Shown: piece by piece, positions 46,801 through 59,159 of the stretch
Numbering within the stretch: the stretch's first letter is position 1
How the letters are laid out: each line of letters begins with the position of its first letter
Source of the DNA: Azolla caroliniana
Lineage: Eukaryota; Polypodiophyta
Assembly: GCA_043228905.1 (NCBI GenBank)
Contig: JBHGNT010000004.1
Location: 21,948,001 to 22,012,000, forward strand
Direction: 5' to 3'
Length of the DNA: 64,000 nucleotides
Notes under the pieces: generated by a model
What the model was told of the DNA's origin: nothing
Database searches by the model: none
What the model saw: only the letters and a program-made list of their open reading frames with translations
Made by a program: the position numbers and the translations under genes

Positions 46801-49199
46801 TATTGTTAAATCGATATATAAAGTACACTAAACTAATTAGCACCTAAAAGACTGACCAGATCAAGAGAATCCAAGTCAAGATTAGCAAAATGAACGCTGT
46901 TGGGACAATGTATTACAAAGTTACCAAAATTATTGCACTAGTCAGTGCATTAAGTTCTTTTCTCTTCCTGCAGCTCATGGTCATCAAATGACGGTAAATA
47001 AAATGTCTTTGGGTGAAAATATTTTGGCTGCTGCTGGAGCCGGAGGTGCTACAAACATTGCAACAAATTCTCTATGGGTTGTGAAGACAAGACTGCAGGT
47101 ATACTGATAGTGGAGTGATATTTTTAAATTATAACCTAAAATCTATTATTCCTGTTGAGATTTATGATTCCATTCTTCCTGTGTTAACTGTAGAGGCTCT
47201 ATTGCTTGATCAAAAAATGATCTGAAATAGAGCAGCCATTTTATCTGGAAAACTTGCTCATTAAATCTTTGGTCAAAATATAATTGAGTAAACAGCACAT
47301 TATGCTTGAAAATGGATCTGTATATAGGATCACTGTTGATGCTTGATCTTAAACCCTTCTCCACACTTGCTGTGCATGACTTGCAAAAGCAGTGAGGGCC
47401 CCAGATCTATGTTTCTGTAGATGATTGCTGGAAATGATGGTGTCAATTTTATCTTGCGAAAATATGATATTACATTATTTTGAATCCTGGTGATCATACT
47501 TTTACTTGTTGCCCGAGTTCTTTTATCTCCCTCCAAACATGGGTTTTGATCGTGCAATCACAGCAGCCTCTATAGCAGTAATTCTGCAATGAGTACTTAA
47601 TTTTGTTTTTATCAAATTCATTATAACTTAAACTGAACATGATTTTGCTTCTTTGCTAAAGAAAATTCCTCATTAAATTTTATGCATAGTTTATAATGCA
47701 CTGTGTCAAAAAAGATTGCATCATAAAAGTGCCTTTACTTTCTTTGTGGGTTTCTACTTCCTTCCCTTACTTTGTATGGATGATGTATATATGTATGATG
47801 TACATCAATTTGACACTGTAAAACACTGTATTTGAAATACCAGTATATGGATCTCTGTCAGTCTAGAAAAATTGAATGGATTTCTGGGCATACAGATGGA
47901 ATGATAGAACTAAACAATTTTAAAGTCACGATTTAGGGAGGCATATGTTTAATGCTTGAACCATACAAATTATCTCATGCAAACTGAATGAGCCCAGGGT
48001 TGTATATTCTGATCAATACATGAAAGAATTGTGCATTAACTATGCTGACTTCAGCGGCATGCTGTGCTAATCAATTCTTGGAACATTTTGTGTTGAAGTC
48101 TTGAAATAGCAGAGAGAATTTAATAACCGGTGTACCATTTTCAGTAATTAATCTTTATTGTTCATAACATTGAATAGATGGCTTGATAAAGTTGGTGCAG
48201 ATCCCCAATCTTCAAGCATTGTTTTTAGTAATAGTCAACTCAATTATCGTTACAGATCATGACTTATGAAAGCAAATAAAAACACAGAATAATAGGAACA
48301 GTGGCACTTATGGCCAAAAATTCTATGACTCCAGCCCTGGCTTTCGTGCATGAACCATCTTTAAGATATGAAAAAAATGACACGTGAGTTTTGCCAGTGT
48401 TGCTGCAGACTTTGAATTAAAAGATGGAACATTTCCATGTTTGAGCTGAGACTAGTCTGGTGTACTATTTTGCCAACAGTTACCAGGGCATTGCAGTTTT
48501 TACATGTTCTTCCAAAGTTGTTTATTTTTTGTATATTACTTGTTAGCTGGCAATGCTTTAATTTTCAGCGCATTTGGATTTATTCCATATTGCAGACCCA
48601 GCACTTGAAGGCAGGTCATGAACCATATACAAGCACCGTTGGTGCCCTTCGTCGAATATATACCGAGGAGGGCATTCGTGGCCTCTACAGGTATGTCTCA
48701 TCTCTGGGATGCCTGGATAGTGTACATTGTTCTTTAAGCTGATTGTTTATTTATATTGAACAGCGGCATTGTTCCAGCGTTAGCTGGAATAAGTCATGTA
48801 GCAGTTCAATTTCCTCTTTATGAATCACTGAAACAACATTTTGCTGAGAAGAGTAAGATATTTATTATTCTTTTAAAATTTAATAAAATAGATCATTTCT
48901 GTTTATGTCCTTTGGGGTATACTGTAGTTGATTCTATTGGTTACACTTAAGCCCTACAAAATCACTGTGGAAAACATTTGAGGTTTATAGTTTGCATGAT
49001 TATCACCCGTGGATCCAAATCCAGGTTGTAATATAGGAACGGATGGTGTGAGCTGATAATGATAGTCTATTTTTTTCCGTTTAGTTATACGATGTTATTC
49101 ATTTAAAAGTTCTAATGGTGGAAGACAAACTTTCAAGGTCCTACTTCATTTTTTTGCTTCTCACTCACTCACTCACTCAGTTACACACACACACACACA

Positions 49200-49264
<65 letters not shown>

Positions 49265-50485
49265 GTGTTGCAAGTTGGAAGTACTCGCCCGTTCTTATGA
49301 TGGGATAAATGTGTGGGTGATGGGTTGGACAGATCTAACTTGAAAATTTAGAATCTAGTATAGGAAGTTTTAGAAAATGGAAATAGACAATGTTATTAAT
49401 GTAATAGACTCTAAAGTTCATACATATTTTTTGTTGTTTTTAACTCTCCTTCGTTTGTGCTTGCAAGTTGGAAGTACTTGCTTGTTCTTACAATGATATG
49501 TATGTGTAGGTGATGGCTGGGACAGATCTAGCCTGAACATTTAGAATCTAGTATAGGAAGTTTTAGAAAATGGAAATCCACGTTATGTTAGATCGCAGCT
49601 TTAATAATATGTACAGTATTTGTCTGCTTCGAATTTTAGAGTAGATCTTAATGCTGCTACTTATAAGACCATCCTCACGAATTGTATTATTATCATATTG
49701 GTAAATTTTTTAGCAAGTCTGTCGATGTTTTGGTCTGAAAGGTTTTGCTGAATTATTATTATTATTATTATTATCTAAATCAGAGGGTATCAGTCTGGAA
49801 AACCTAAGCAGCGGAGATGTCGCAGCTGCATCGTCAATATCAAAAGTTATGGCATCAACCCTAACATATCCTCACGAGGTAAGGTTAAAGGCCAGACATT
49901 ATTCTCTGTTTTGATGAAATATGATATCAACCTATTACTGCTTTGATAAGACTAGTTGTAAGATCATGAAAGTAAAACGAAAATATGTTACCTGCCTGTT
50001 TACTGTTTTATAGTTCGGTTGTAAGGTTGTCAAAATGCAAAGAAAATATGTTAAAGAACCTGCTTACTTAACTGCTCTGAAGTCATAATGTACGGTTGTC
50101 AAAATGCAATGACATTATATTAACTGATTAACTGCTGTGAAGTCAGGTTGTAAGGTCAAGATTACAAGAGCAAAGCTGCTCCAAGAATGCGGTAATACGC
50201 TACAAAGGAGTGATTGACTGTATTCGGAAAGTATACTTAAAGGAAGGCATTGCAGGATTTTATAGTGGATGTGGAACCAACCTAATGAGGACAACTCCAG
50301 CTGCCGTGATCACATTTACAAGTTATGAATTCTTACTGAAAAAGCTGGAGAAAATGTTTCCGTCCAGTGGACCTGAGCTTTTGAAAGACAGAGAATCAAA
50401 CAATAAGAACAGCTCCTCATCTACAAATGTGAAGCCTTCTTCACCTTTGCAACAAAAAGATCGATTGCATGCCCCAGGCCAATAA
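43832..50485 (+). CDS. NDT2: NAD+ transporter of the mitochondrial carrier family (NDT1/NDT2 type)
   Basis: Nine coding exons: 43,832-43,886; 44,109-44,201; 44,797-44,906; 45,387-45,450; 46,974-47,098; 48,596-48,690; 48,764-48,852; 49,784-49,878; 50,147-50,485. All introns are GT-AG and phases match; the product is 354 residues. Three carrier repeats are seen. Repeat 1 has '[11 protein letters not shown]' and '[12 protein letters not shown]'. Repeat 2 has '[11 protein letters not shown]' and '[15 protein letters not shown]'. Repeat 3 has '[13 protein letters not shown]' and '[21 protein letters not shown]'. The Trp in 'LWVVKTR' and the run '[13 protein letters not shown]' are hallmarks of plant NDT carriers, which exchange NAD+ for ADP or AMP across organelle membranes. 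'[12 protein letters not shown]', 'LLPNWAVYF' and the hydrophilic C-terminal extension favour NDT2 over NDT1. The Pro of the second signature is Ser. A folate or pyrimidine carrier is less likely. Confidence 0.9.
43906..44045 (+). repeat. tandem duplication in carrier intron 1, period 74
   Basis: 'tatttattagc.ctgtgaattgggatatagaatgtacgcatcagaataatca' type unit occurs twice with few differences. Confidence 0.9.
46398..46665 (+). repeat. tandem duplication in carrier intron 4, period about 155
   Basis: 'aggggagccagtgtgtag...gaaattaaagtcttaatgagtccaaaa' at 46,401 returns at 46,556 with about 15% differences. Confidence 0.85.
49150..49262 (+). repeat. compound microsatellite (CACT)n(CA)n(CT)n in carrier intron 7
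   Basis: CACTCACTCACT, then about 8 CA units and about 29 CT units. Confidence 0.95.
49268..49580 (+). repeat. tandem duplication in carrier intron 7, period about 193
   Basis: 'caagttggaagtact.gc..gttctta' at 49,271 and 49,464; both copies end 'tagaatctagtataggaagttttagaaaatggaaat'. Confidence 0.9.
49950..50170 (+). repeat. three diverged copies of the exon 9 acceptor region in carrier intron 8
   Basis: Segments ending in 'ggttgtaaggttgtcaaaatgcaa', 'tgtacggttgtcaaaatgcaa' and the true acceptor 'tgaagtcag|gttgtaaggtcaag' share preceding text (ctgcttactta.actg). The duplicated piece includes the first bases of exon 9. Confidence 0.7.
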
Positions 50486-50486
50486 A
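50480..50486 (+). terminator. polyadenylation-type motif overlapping the carrier stop codon
   Basis: CAATAAAA overlaps the TAA stop. Another AATAAA lies near 51,067. Which one is used cannot be told from sequence. Confidence 0.3.
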
Positions 50487-53080
50487 AACTGTGATCTGTC
50501 AAAATTTGTTTTGGTTATTTATTGAATTAACACCCTCATCTGATCTGTTTACCAGGAGGGTTGAGAGTAAAATTCACTCTCCATTACAAGATGCACAAAT
50601 TGTGAGAAAAAAATGGGCTCAATATTCTGCGGTGCGCGAGAACGGAGGAAATCCTCAATGAATCGTTGTAGTTTACTGCTAATTTTAGTAATCGATGCTC
50701 TTGGGCAGTGGGCGAAAGTTAGCAATCATCTCGATTCTCGGCTAATATTCGTTATACTAAGCCCTCCACATGGTTCTTTCATTGAGAGGTTATGGTTGAA
50801 GAGTAATTCAGAAGGCATGTGATATTGTTTGATTCTTTGCACCTACAAGGAAATAAATAGATGCAAATATATATGTATATATAATGCATAGCTATGTATA
50901 TGCATGTGTAAGGTATATAATTGATGCCATTCATTGGGTGTGTTGAAATGGCAATTTTGCTATTCATATCCCTACCAAGGACCCAATTTATGGTTTTGCA
51001 TTTTATTTCTGTTTAGACTGGAATTTTTTTCATCAACTTGTTCCCTGAATATTTGTAATACTAATATCAATAAAATTGTTTATGCTGCAGTCTCATTGTC
51101 CTATATAATGTACATTAGATTGTATTCTCCCAATGAAAATTAGCAATATTTATTGTGGTTTTGTAATGAAAAGCATTACAACTTGCTGTTTTTGATTAAT
51201 GGTTTATCGAGCAAGTTTTAAACAATGTCATCAACAAAAGCAGATATGATTGTAAAACTTATTGTATTTTAAAGTTGATATTGATCATGTTTCATATGCT
51301 TTATCGGTATGTTATTTTTAACTTAACAATGTCTTTCAATGCAAGGCAGCTTGTTATGCACAACTTAAAAGCATGATGGAATTAATTATCTTGACTCTTA
51401 CGTAACCTTGATGTTTTGCATGTAGTGACCTTTTGTGCGATAATGAGAATGTTTATAATATTTATTTTCTAATACTCGATGATTTTAATTTTATTTGTGA
51501 ACAATGAAAATTTGGTCTCTCTACTCTTATTGATTATCATCTTCTTACCATCAGTATGTGTCTTACTTGTGTATGTTGATATGCATGGATGGTGACTATC
51601 ATGCTCCTTATGACACATACAAAGATGCTTAAACTTATGTTATTGTATCCGAAGGTTACATTAGCTCAGACTACTTGAGTATGTTTTGGTCATCATCCTA
51701 CTCTAGGTGCCTTTCTTAAAGGATGACAAGGCAACTTTGAGTAGACATGAATGCTTCTAATCCAAGTCCTTGCTTATGAGTCATGACATTGTGTGCATAT
51801 CCTACATAGAGTAGAGAGGCGAGTAGGTATGGGAGATTATTCTCCCACTATCCAACATTTAATGATATTTCCTCATGGATCCTAAATTTTCTTATAATGT
51901 AATTAAGTATACCTAGGTTTTGGATCATTACACCAGGTGGATGGTCAACATTATAGTGTGGCCATGGGTTTACATATTATGCGAACACTAGAGGATCAAA
52001 TTTGTGACATATGGAGGGTAGGATTGTCTAGGTTACCCATTATGGGTGATCAACATTATGGTGTGCCCATCCTACAACATATAATGTGGATGAATCCAAA
52101 CGTAGAAGGCTCAAAATTGTGATGTATAAAAGGTGGGATAATTGAGGCTTGTATTTGCAACTTCATCTATTGTTTGTTGGGACTTAGAATCCTTAATGGT
52201 CAGATTAGGTTTTGACAATGTCTTTTGTTTGGGTGGGGCAGGGTAGTTGTCAAAGGAGGGGTTTTGTGAATTCCTTATGGCCATTTGGACACAAGTCGAT
52301 GGACCTCATTGGTCACAACCAACTCTTAGGCTTGTTCAATGCCTCATCTCTTGTTTTTCGTGAGCTCCCCAAAAGATTCAAGGTGATGGACTTGGTCTCT
52401 AGATTATCAACAAACTTGGCATTTGTTGTATCACTTGTCTAGGCCTTGGCATTGCATGTCGACAAGACAATGACATTGACCACTGGATGAGGTCTTTGGT
52501 ACAACATAACTTGGAGAATATCAATCTTATATTGTGGGGTTACTTGGGGATGGTTTACTAAGTAAGCTTGTATGTTCACATCCTCCATTTAGTCCAACTT
52601 GTTGACATCCTCACCAATACAACATGATGGTCATCAAGGTCTTGGCGGAGTGGATAACTTCACTTTCATTTCCTTCCGACTGAAAGGATACCAATTGCTA
52701 GTGGTGCAAATTGTGTTTGCTTGGTGATGTGTAGTGATGATTGCCCAGAAACATATGGTGGGCATCTGGGTTATTCAAGTGAAGGATCATGTTAGCGTGG
52801 ATGGTTGACATCCTTAATTAGACTGAAAGGTTCCATTGATTGCTCATTCGACATTCATAGGTTGCAATTGACCCATTGTTGATTACGTCAAACCAATCGT
52901 TGACATGCGTGCTCTCCAACCATTGATCACCAACCAAAGGTACATCAAACCCATTTATTTGGAGAGTTTGGATGAATCACCATAGTGTTGGTAGCGAGTT
53001 AAGTTTAAGACGATGTAAGATATGCATGAATACATGGCATGAGATTTAATAGGCTATTAAGGGATAGGACCGGCTGACTT
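50487..53080. other. intergenic sequence downstream of the carrier gene
   Basis: No further gene recognised. At 51,930-52,110 a short diverged repeat ('gg.caacattat.gtgtg.ccat') occurs twice. The remaining open frames carry no known motif. Confidence 0.4.
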
Positions 53081-53084
53081 GGTT

Positions 53085-53460
53085 CCTGTTAAGAGTCTAC
53101 ACTAATCAATAGACCGAAATAGAGTAAAATAAAGTAAATAGATTAGATAGAAGGACCCGTTCCACATGACTACCCCCAAGCTATGATCAAGACATAGACA
53201 ACCTACCACAAACGTACCATACCACTAGATATTAGTATGACTAATACCTTGGAATAGATAACATGATTGTCGTGATGAAAGCCTAGCCCGCACCACCAGT
53301 GTCTTAAGATGGCAACCTTCTGACGTAACGTGTTTTATGAGGGTAGCTAGGCCTCATATTTATACCTCTGCCTAGGCCCCTATTAATTAGAAATACTAAG
53401 GTCCAAACTTAGCATGTGGCACATGCTTGGTGCAAACCACGAGGGAAACCCTATATAAGA
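53085..53460 (-). mobile_element. diverged, partial LTR related to 40,091-40,551 (inverted)
   Basis: Shared features in reverse complement: the CTAACA-like edge (plus strand tgttaagagtc), 'gatagatagat...' then the 'accaccccc'-type stretch, and 'gtataaatatgaggcctagcta' at about 53,340-53,362. The outer end is not clear. Confidence 0.5.
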
Positions 53461-53463
53461 ACA

Positions 53464-53832
53464 CCTTATTATGAGGTGTAAACAAAACTTTCTACTAATG
53501 TATATACACATGTCTACAATCCCTCTCTAGCCTATGTTACATCACTCCTTACCTTAATCTTTTCTATCTCTTTCACTTACTCAAATTATTCTACTCAAGA
53601 TTTCTCTCTCTCATGCATCTCTTGTTATAGGACCATCAAGGTTCCACCTTATTATGAGGTATAAACAAAACTTTCTACTAATGTATACACACATGGCTAC
53701 AATCCCTCTCTAGCCTATGTTACATCACTCCTTACCATAACCTTCTCTATCTCTTTCATTTACTTAAATTATTCTACTCAAAATTTTTCTCTCTCATGCA
53801 TCTCTTGTTATAGGACCATCAAGGTTCCACAT
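53464..53832 (+). repeat. tandem duplication, period 183
   Basis: 'ccttattatgaggt.taaacaaaactttctactaatgtata.acacat...ataggaccatcaaggttccac' occurs twice in a row with about ten differences. Confidence 0.92.
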
Positions 53833-54715
53833 GCACACATGCATGCAATGCACATCTTCAAGACAACAAGGGGTCACATTATAATTCAAGTAGCTCCATA
53901 CGTCTAATGCTCCTACTCTTATAAGTCCTTCGTTATGACCTCGTCTGCATGATTCCCATAAATTGGAGAATACTAGAGAATAGTAAAGAGCATGAGATTA
54001 TAACAACATAAACCACACTATAAACTTGCACAACAATTTGATAGAGAATAAATTTTTAATGGAAGCAATTCAGGCTTTTCTATATTATAACAATATACAC
54101 ACTTGTTTCTCTATTAAGCCTCCCTTACGATTGTTGAATTGTGCCACTTGGTGGCCTAAATACGTATGAATAATGATCATTATTCTATTGCATCGATTTT
54201 AATGATTTGCTTGTTGGGCCGCTTGAATAAGAGTCATTTTCATTCCTAAATAGTTTTAACAACCTAATTAATTATACCTCTATTTCTTACCAATACACGC
54301 CCTTTAGATAGCTTACAACTTTAATCAATGCAACAAAAAAGCTTTGCTTTCATCTAACCATAAATCATCCACTAGTATCATGTATTTAGAATTTGCATTG
54401 ATGACTAATTGTTTGTATGGAAAACAAGCCAAAGTGAATTATACGATTTTGCGGTGTTACATGTGTGCATGTGAAATGAGAGTTGGGTCATTGAGGACTT
54501 GAACTAGAGAAGATGGTTTTGGTGGTTGACAACATGTGAAATGAGAGTTGGGTCACCAAGGACTTAAAACTAGGAATATGGGTTTGGTGGTTGAGTTGTT
54601 GACGAGAGAGAGAAAGATATCTATGGTGTAATAGAGAGGTGAGAAAATTGAATTACGAACCCAAGATGTAGTGCTAGTAGTGTAAAACCACTTACCTCTA
54701 GGGTAAGCTAATTAC

Positions 54716-54720
<5 letters not shown>
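53833..54720. other. intergenic sequence
   Basis: No gene recognised. 'acatgtgaaatgagagttgggtca...aggactt' occurs twice (about 54,470 and 54,532). Confidence 0.4.

Positions 54721-54782
<62 letters not shown>
54721..54782 (+). repeat. (GA)n microsatellite
   Basis: About 31 GA units. Confidence 0.95.
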
Positions 54783-54786
<4 letters not shown>

Positions 54787-54975
54787 CATCAAGCAAGAGT
54801 GGAGAGGGGAAGAAGAATAAGCGAATATGTTTTTGTTGTTGTGCTCTCTAGCATTGGAAAGCCCTCGGTTAGAACTTTGTAATGAGATATAGTAAGTTTA
54901 ATTTGGTGGTTTGTACTAGAAGTAACGGTTGAAAGTAGGAATCGTGTGTTGTCGGCATACACATACTCAACATGC

Positions 54976-56330
54976 ATTACAAACATCCTATTATCTTCTT
55001 CATCTTCGATCTCTTCAATTGGGTGAGTTTTGGTTTTCTCTCTTGTTCATGGAAAATTATTTTTATCCTGAGTCAATATCACATTAAGAATAATGGATAT
55101 AAACATGAATTCCTCACAAATTGTGGGGGACATCAATATGGGAATCATTGATCCAATAAAGAATAATGTGATGATTGAATGTAATTGTGAAAGGGAAGAA
55201 TTTGGAAGCTCTAAGAGGTTTAAGGGTATTGAGGAAGTTAATGAGAAGAAATTAACATATGCCGAGGCAATACATGTAGATGAAGTTGACAATAATCATC
55301 GTAATTGGGATAGTTTATGGGGAATTGCCAATACCTTGTTGTCTGATATTGTGAAAGGAAATGAAAATGCATCAAAAGAATGTATCGATGAGGATGTGCA
55401 TGATGTGGAAGTTGATGTTAAGGCAAGGTTGCAATCTTTTGATGTATTCTATGATTGTGTAGTTATATTATTTTTTATCGGGAAACTCCCATATATAAAT
55501 TGTATTAAATAATGGTTGAACACAATTGTGTCACCGAATTGTGTCGAGGATATATTTGCAGGACCATGAGGGTTTTATGATGTAGTATTTCGTTCCCCTG
55601 AACATCGAAGTGCATTGTTGGTTAAAGTTCTAGTGTTTTTTGATAAACGATTAATGCATGTAATGCAATGGTCCCCCATAGTGAACTATCATGCTTTGGT
55701 GAAACAAGAATTCCCCATTTGGGTAATAGTGGATTGTAAGCATGCATTTTTATGGTCACTTTTACCAGAGTTAATGAGTCAAATGGGTAAAGTGTTGGTA
55801 TCTCCACATGGAAATGTTACAAATAAGTGTAGATTTTGTGTGTTATGGGATACAAGTCATTAGAGGCCAGGATGGGTGCGTATGAACACACCTGGGATGA
55901 AAAGACTTTGTTTTAAATTGACGTGAGAAACATTTGCAGGTCATTGTTTTGGATGTGGTGAATGGGGTGACTTTATGGTGGAATGCCAACATGATTGTCC
56001 TTCAACTTTAGAGGTTCCTAATGAAGGGAATGGTAAGGACGGAGTTGGGAGAGATGTTGGTGTGTCAGATATTGTGGTTGTTATGAATGAAGGAACATCA
56101 TCTAGAGCAGGTTATACAGAGGTCTCACTTCAAGGTTGGAACTCAATCTATGGATATGGAAAAACAAAGTTTTAGTGGTTTTAGATAAGGGGAAAAAACT
56201 AATGGATAGAACTAATAGTGATGTTGTTGTTGATAAAGATTGACATAAGGTTAAGGGCAAGTCAAAGGGGAAATCAATGAATATGCAACGTAATAGTTTG
56301 CCCACTACTCGTGAGGCTACTTAGCAAGGT
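54976..56330 (+). pseudogene. LINE B ORF1 relic (DUF4283-like region and zinc knuckle)
   Basis: An acidic open frame at 55,093-55,512 is followed by 'EFPIWVIVDCKHAFLWSLLPEL' at 55,711-55,775, in the style of the DUF4283 region of plant LINE proteins. Then a zinc-knuckle-like 'CFGCGEWGDFMVEC' lies near 55,945-55,990. Stops and frame changes separate the parts. The 5' end of the element is not identifiable. Confidence 0.6.
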
Positions 56331-56544
56331 AATTGAGGAACTAGGGAGGGTCCTTGAAAAGTTCCTTGGCAACGACAATTTAGGGATAAAGGATTAGCCC
56401 TTCACCTTCAATTTGATTCATTGGGATGAGTTGTAAAGGATTACCCCTTCACCTACAAATTCTCGAGGTTTTCGTCAAGCGGGAAAATCCATATGCAGCA
56501 TTGGAACATGCTTTGACTAGTTTCATGACATTGGTTGCTCTAAA

Positions 56545-56722
56545 TGAGCAAGTACACCCATAACATTGTTGATTGAATGAAAGTCGTAACATGGAATGTG
56601 AGAGGGGCATGTTCTCCTCATAATAAGTATATATGAGCAAGTACACCCATAACATTGTTGATTGAATGAAAGTCGTAACATGGAATGTGAGAGGGGCATG
56701 TTCTCCTCATAATAAGTATATA
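56545..56722 (+). repeat. tandem duplication, period 89, at the start of LINE B ORF2
   Basis: The unit from 'tgagcaagtacacccataac' to 'aataagtatata' occurs at 56,545 and 56,634 with no difference that I can see. It duplicates the first codons of the endonuclease. Confidence 0.93.
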
Positions 56723-58144
56723 TTATGGGAAACTATGTCATGTAAAGAATGGGATGTATTATGTGCAGTTGAGCATTAGTGTCACATTGAGTTAACAGGA
56801 TCCACAGTCCATCTGCGTGGATATTCACCATTCTATACAAGACATCGTAATAATCATTATTCAGGTGTGGTATTAATCGTGCAAGATAAATATTATTCTC
56901 AAGTGGTGCATACTGATCCTTATGGTTGGTTTTTGGTTCCATAAATCACTTTTTTTGCTAGGTTGTTTGGGTGGTTGGGATTTATACCCCTAACAAAGCC
57001 ACTAAATGTATTGCATTATGTGGTTCACAACGTGTACTAGCACTGTAATTTCGGACTAGGTTAGACACTAAGTGTGGGCCGTCTAGGATTACTTATGGGT
57101 GATTTTTAACACATGTATTGATGCATCTCAATCTATGTCTGAACATTCAATTATGGATGATCTTGAGCAACTAGCTTGGGATTCATTGGCTATGGAGGTT
57201 CTGAAGTTGGATGTTTGGACATGGTTGCATGGGAATGATCCAAGTTATACCTTCCAATCCACTCAACATATTAGAGAGACATGGGGTCTGTTAGATAGAA
57301 TGTATGTGATGCACGATGATTCTTTTTTATCGACATCACTTCGTATGACAGTTCTACGAGATGTAGGAACTTCAGGTCACTTTCTCATCTGTTTGGAGGT
57401 TTGTAGTCATGCAATTGACATGTATAAATCCTTACGCTTTAACTCTTCTCTTTTGTTTCAACCTCACCTTTGATTCTCTCATGGGGCAAAATTTGGAGGT
57501 TTGTAGCCTCCATTACGCTTTAACTCTTCTCTTTTGCTTCAACCTCACTTTGATTCTCTCATGGAGCAAATTTTGGTAAATGTTTCACAAGAAGTGAATC
57601 TTAAAGGAGTTAAAGCATGGGATATTACGTTACGAAACATTTAGATCATTCATCGTATGTATGGAGTAATTAATGCTCAATGAAGAAGAGGTCTTCTTCG
57701 AAAATTCTCACAAGTTCTCTCCAGGTGTAATACATCATTGATACTTGCACAATTAGATGAGGAACTTTTGGATATCTAGAGTCAATTGCATGTTATTATT
57801 TCTCAATTTCAAGGCCAAAGTTACCATTATGCTAAGATGCGACAACTCAGAGATGAGCTCATAGATAATCAATGTCAATCTCATTTTTTTCCCCAACTGT
57901 TACATCATACTTATGCTTGATCTAATGTGGTACATGTGAAGCAAGGGGATGAATTGCTAGTGGATCCTACTACAATATTGACATATGTGTTCATTACTTT
58001 AAGGAGTTAATTGGCCTGTGACAATTGTTAATGAAAAATGAGGTGAGTAGAGCACGTCATGAGTTTTATGATGTGGTTGGATGTATTGTGCATGACCTCA
58101 TTAGTCATGACTTGGATGTGGATCTCATTGAGGATGAGGTGGAC
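56578..58144 (+). pseudogene. LINE B ORF2 relic (endonuclease and start of reverse transcriptase)
   Basis: 'MKVVTWNVRGACSPHNKYI' is the opening of a plant LINE AP-endonuclease. Further pieces ('HNHYSGVVLIVQDKYY', 'QCQSHFFPQ') follow in shifting frames with many stops. The end is in the segment just before the reverse transcriptase, and the frame resumes at 63,955 beyond the inserted LTR elements. A second short duplication (period about 81) lies at 57,432-57,580. Confidence 0.7.
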
Positions 58145-58148
58145 ACGG
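58145..58148. repeat. 4-bp target duplication (ACGG), left copy
   Basis: ACGG recurs at 63,156-63,159, between element 2 and the third LTR; ATGG at 63,951-63,954 is probably a decayed third copy. Confidence 0.8.
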
Positions 58149-58909
58149 TGTCGCGTTGTTACGCGCGTGCGTGTAGAAAGGCGGGACCACGGGGGTCCTG
58201 GACTAGGGAGTGACGGAGCGCAGGAAGTCGTGCTTCACCCTTTCCGGGGCACCCCAGGAGCACACCAGAAGCAACCGAACGAGAGAGAGAGAGAGAGAGA
58301 GGGAGACAGAGAGGGAGCGTGCGCTTGACACCGACTCACACACACACACACACACACGCCGACCCGACTCACGCCCTTATGTGTAGGAATGCAAGAAAGG
58401 GGAAGCACCCAACACCAACAGAGACACGAATATACATAGATAGACGCAAATGTATGTATTATAAGGGAAAGAATAAAACCCCGGCTTCGAGCCAGACCAA
58501 GCTAGGGTAGGTTACAACAGCAGTCTGCAGCCAAGCCGTCGTCCAGGGAGCTCTCGGGCTCGTCACGCAGAGCGGGGTCTTGCACAGGAGACCGAGCAGA
58601 AACAACCCTCTATAGTCCACCCACACCGCGAAGAAGAGGAAGAAGAAGTAGAAGAACTAACCCTAAATCTAACGGTATACCCTCTAACACAAAATGGGCA
58701 ACCCTTCTATAAGGGACCATCCCTTCCTTTTATAGAACAAGGAGAGGGATGCATTACAATGTGGGATAAATCCCGATTTACATGGGATTCTTCGGCCGAC
58801 TTAACTCCTATTATTCACACAATTACACGAGGGTGAGTGCACATGGTGCACCCCGCCGATGTAGCCAATATTTCTTGGTTTCCGCCTCTGGCCGAAATTC
58901 TTCATGACA
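58149..58909 (-). repeat. 3' LTR of element 2
   Basis: Starts TGTCG, ends ATGACA (one change from CGACA). A TATA-like CTATAAAAGG lies on the minus strand near 58,733-58,742. It contains GA and CA microsatellites near 58,282-58,356. Confidence 0.9.
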
Positions 58910-58926
58910 TCCGCCCCCACCTAACC
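58910..58926 (-). other. polypurine tract of element 2
   Basis: Same 17 bases as in element 1 (3,541-3,557). Confidence 0.8.
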
Positions 58927-59159
58927 GCACGTCCACCGGTACGTGCCAAATCCGGTGAAGGGTGAGAGATTTCGGCCGGTGAGAAACCGGTCTTCCGTAA
59001 TCCGCATCCCGGCTCGCTGCCGGTTTGATCCGTCGGCTTTGGTTCTTCCTTCGCGCTTACCTCCCCGTTGGCTTGTTCGACCCGTCGATGGGTCCTTTGC
59101 CGCGATCTCCATAGTACGCATACTTCCGCTGGCCCTTGTTCGGCCGTATGCAGGCCCTG

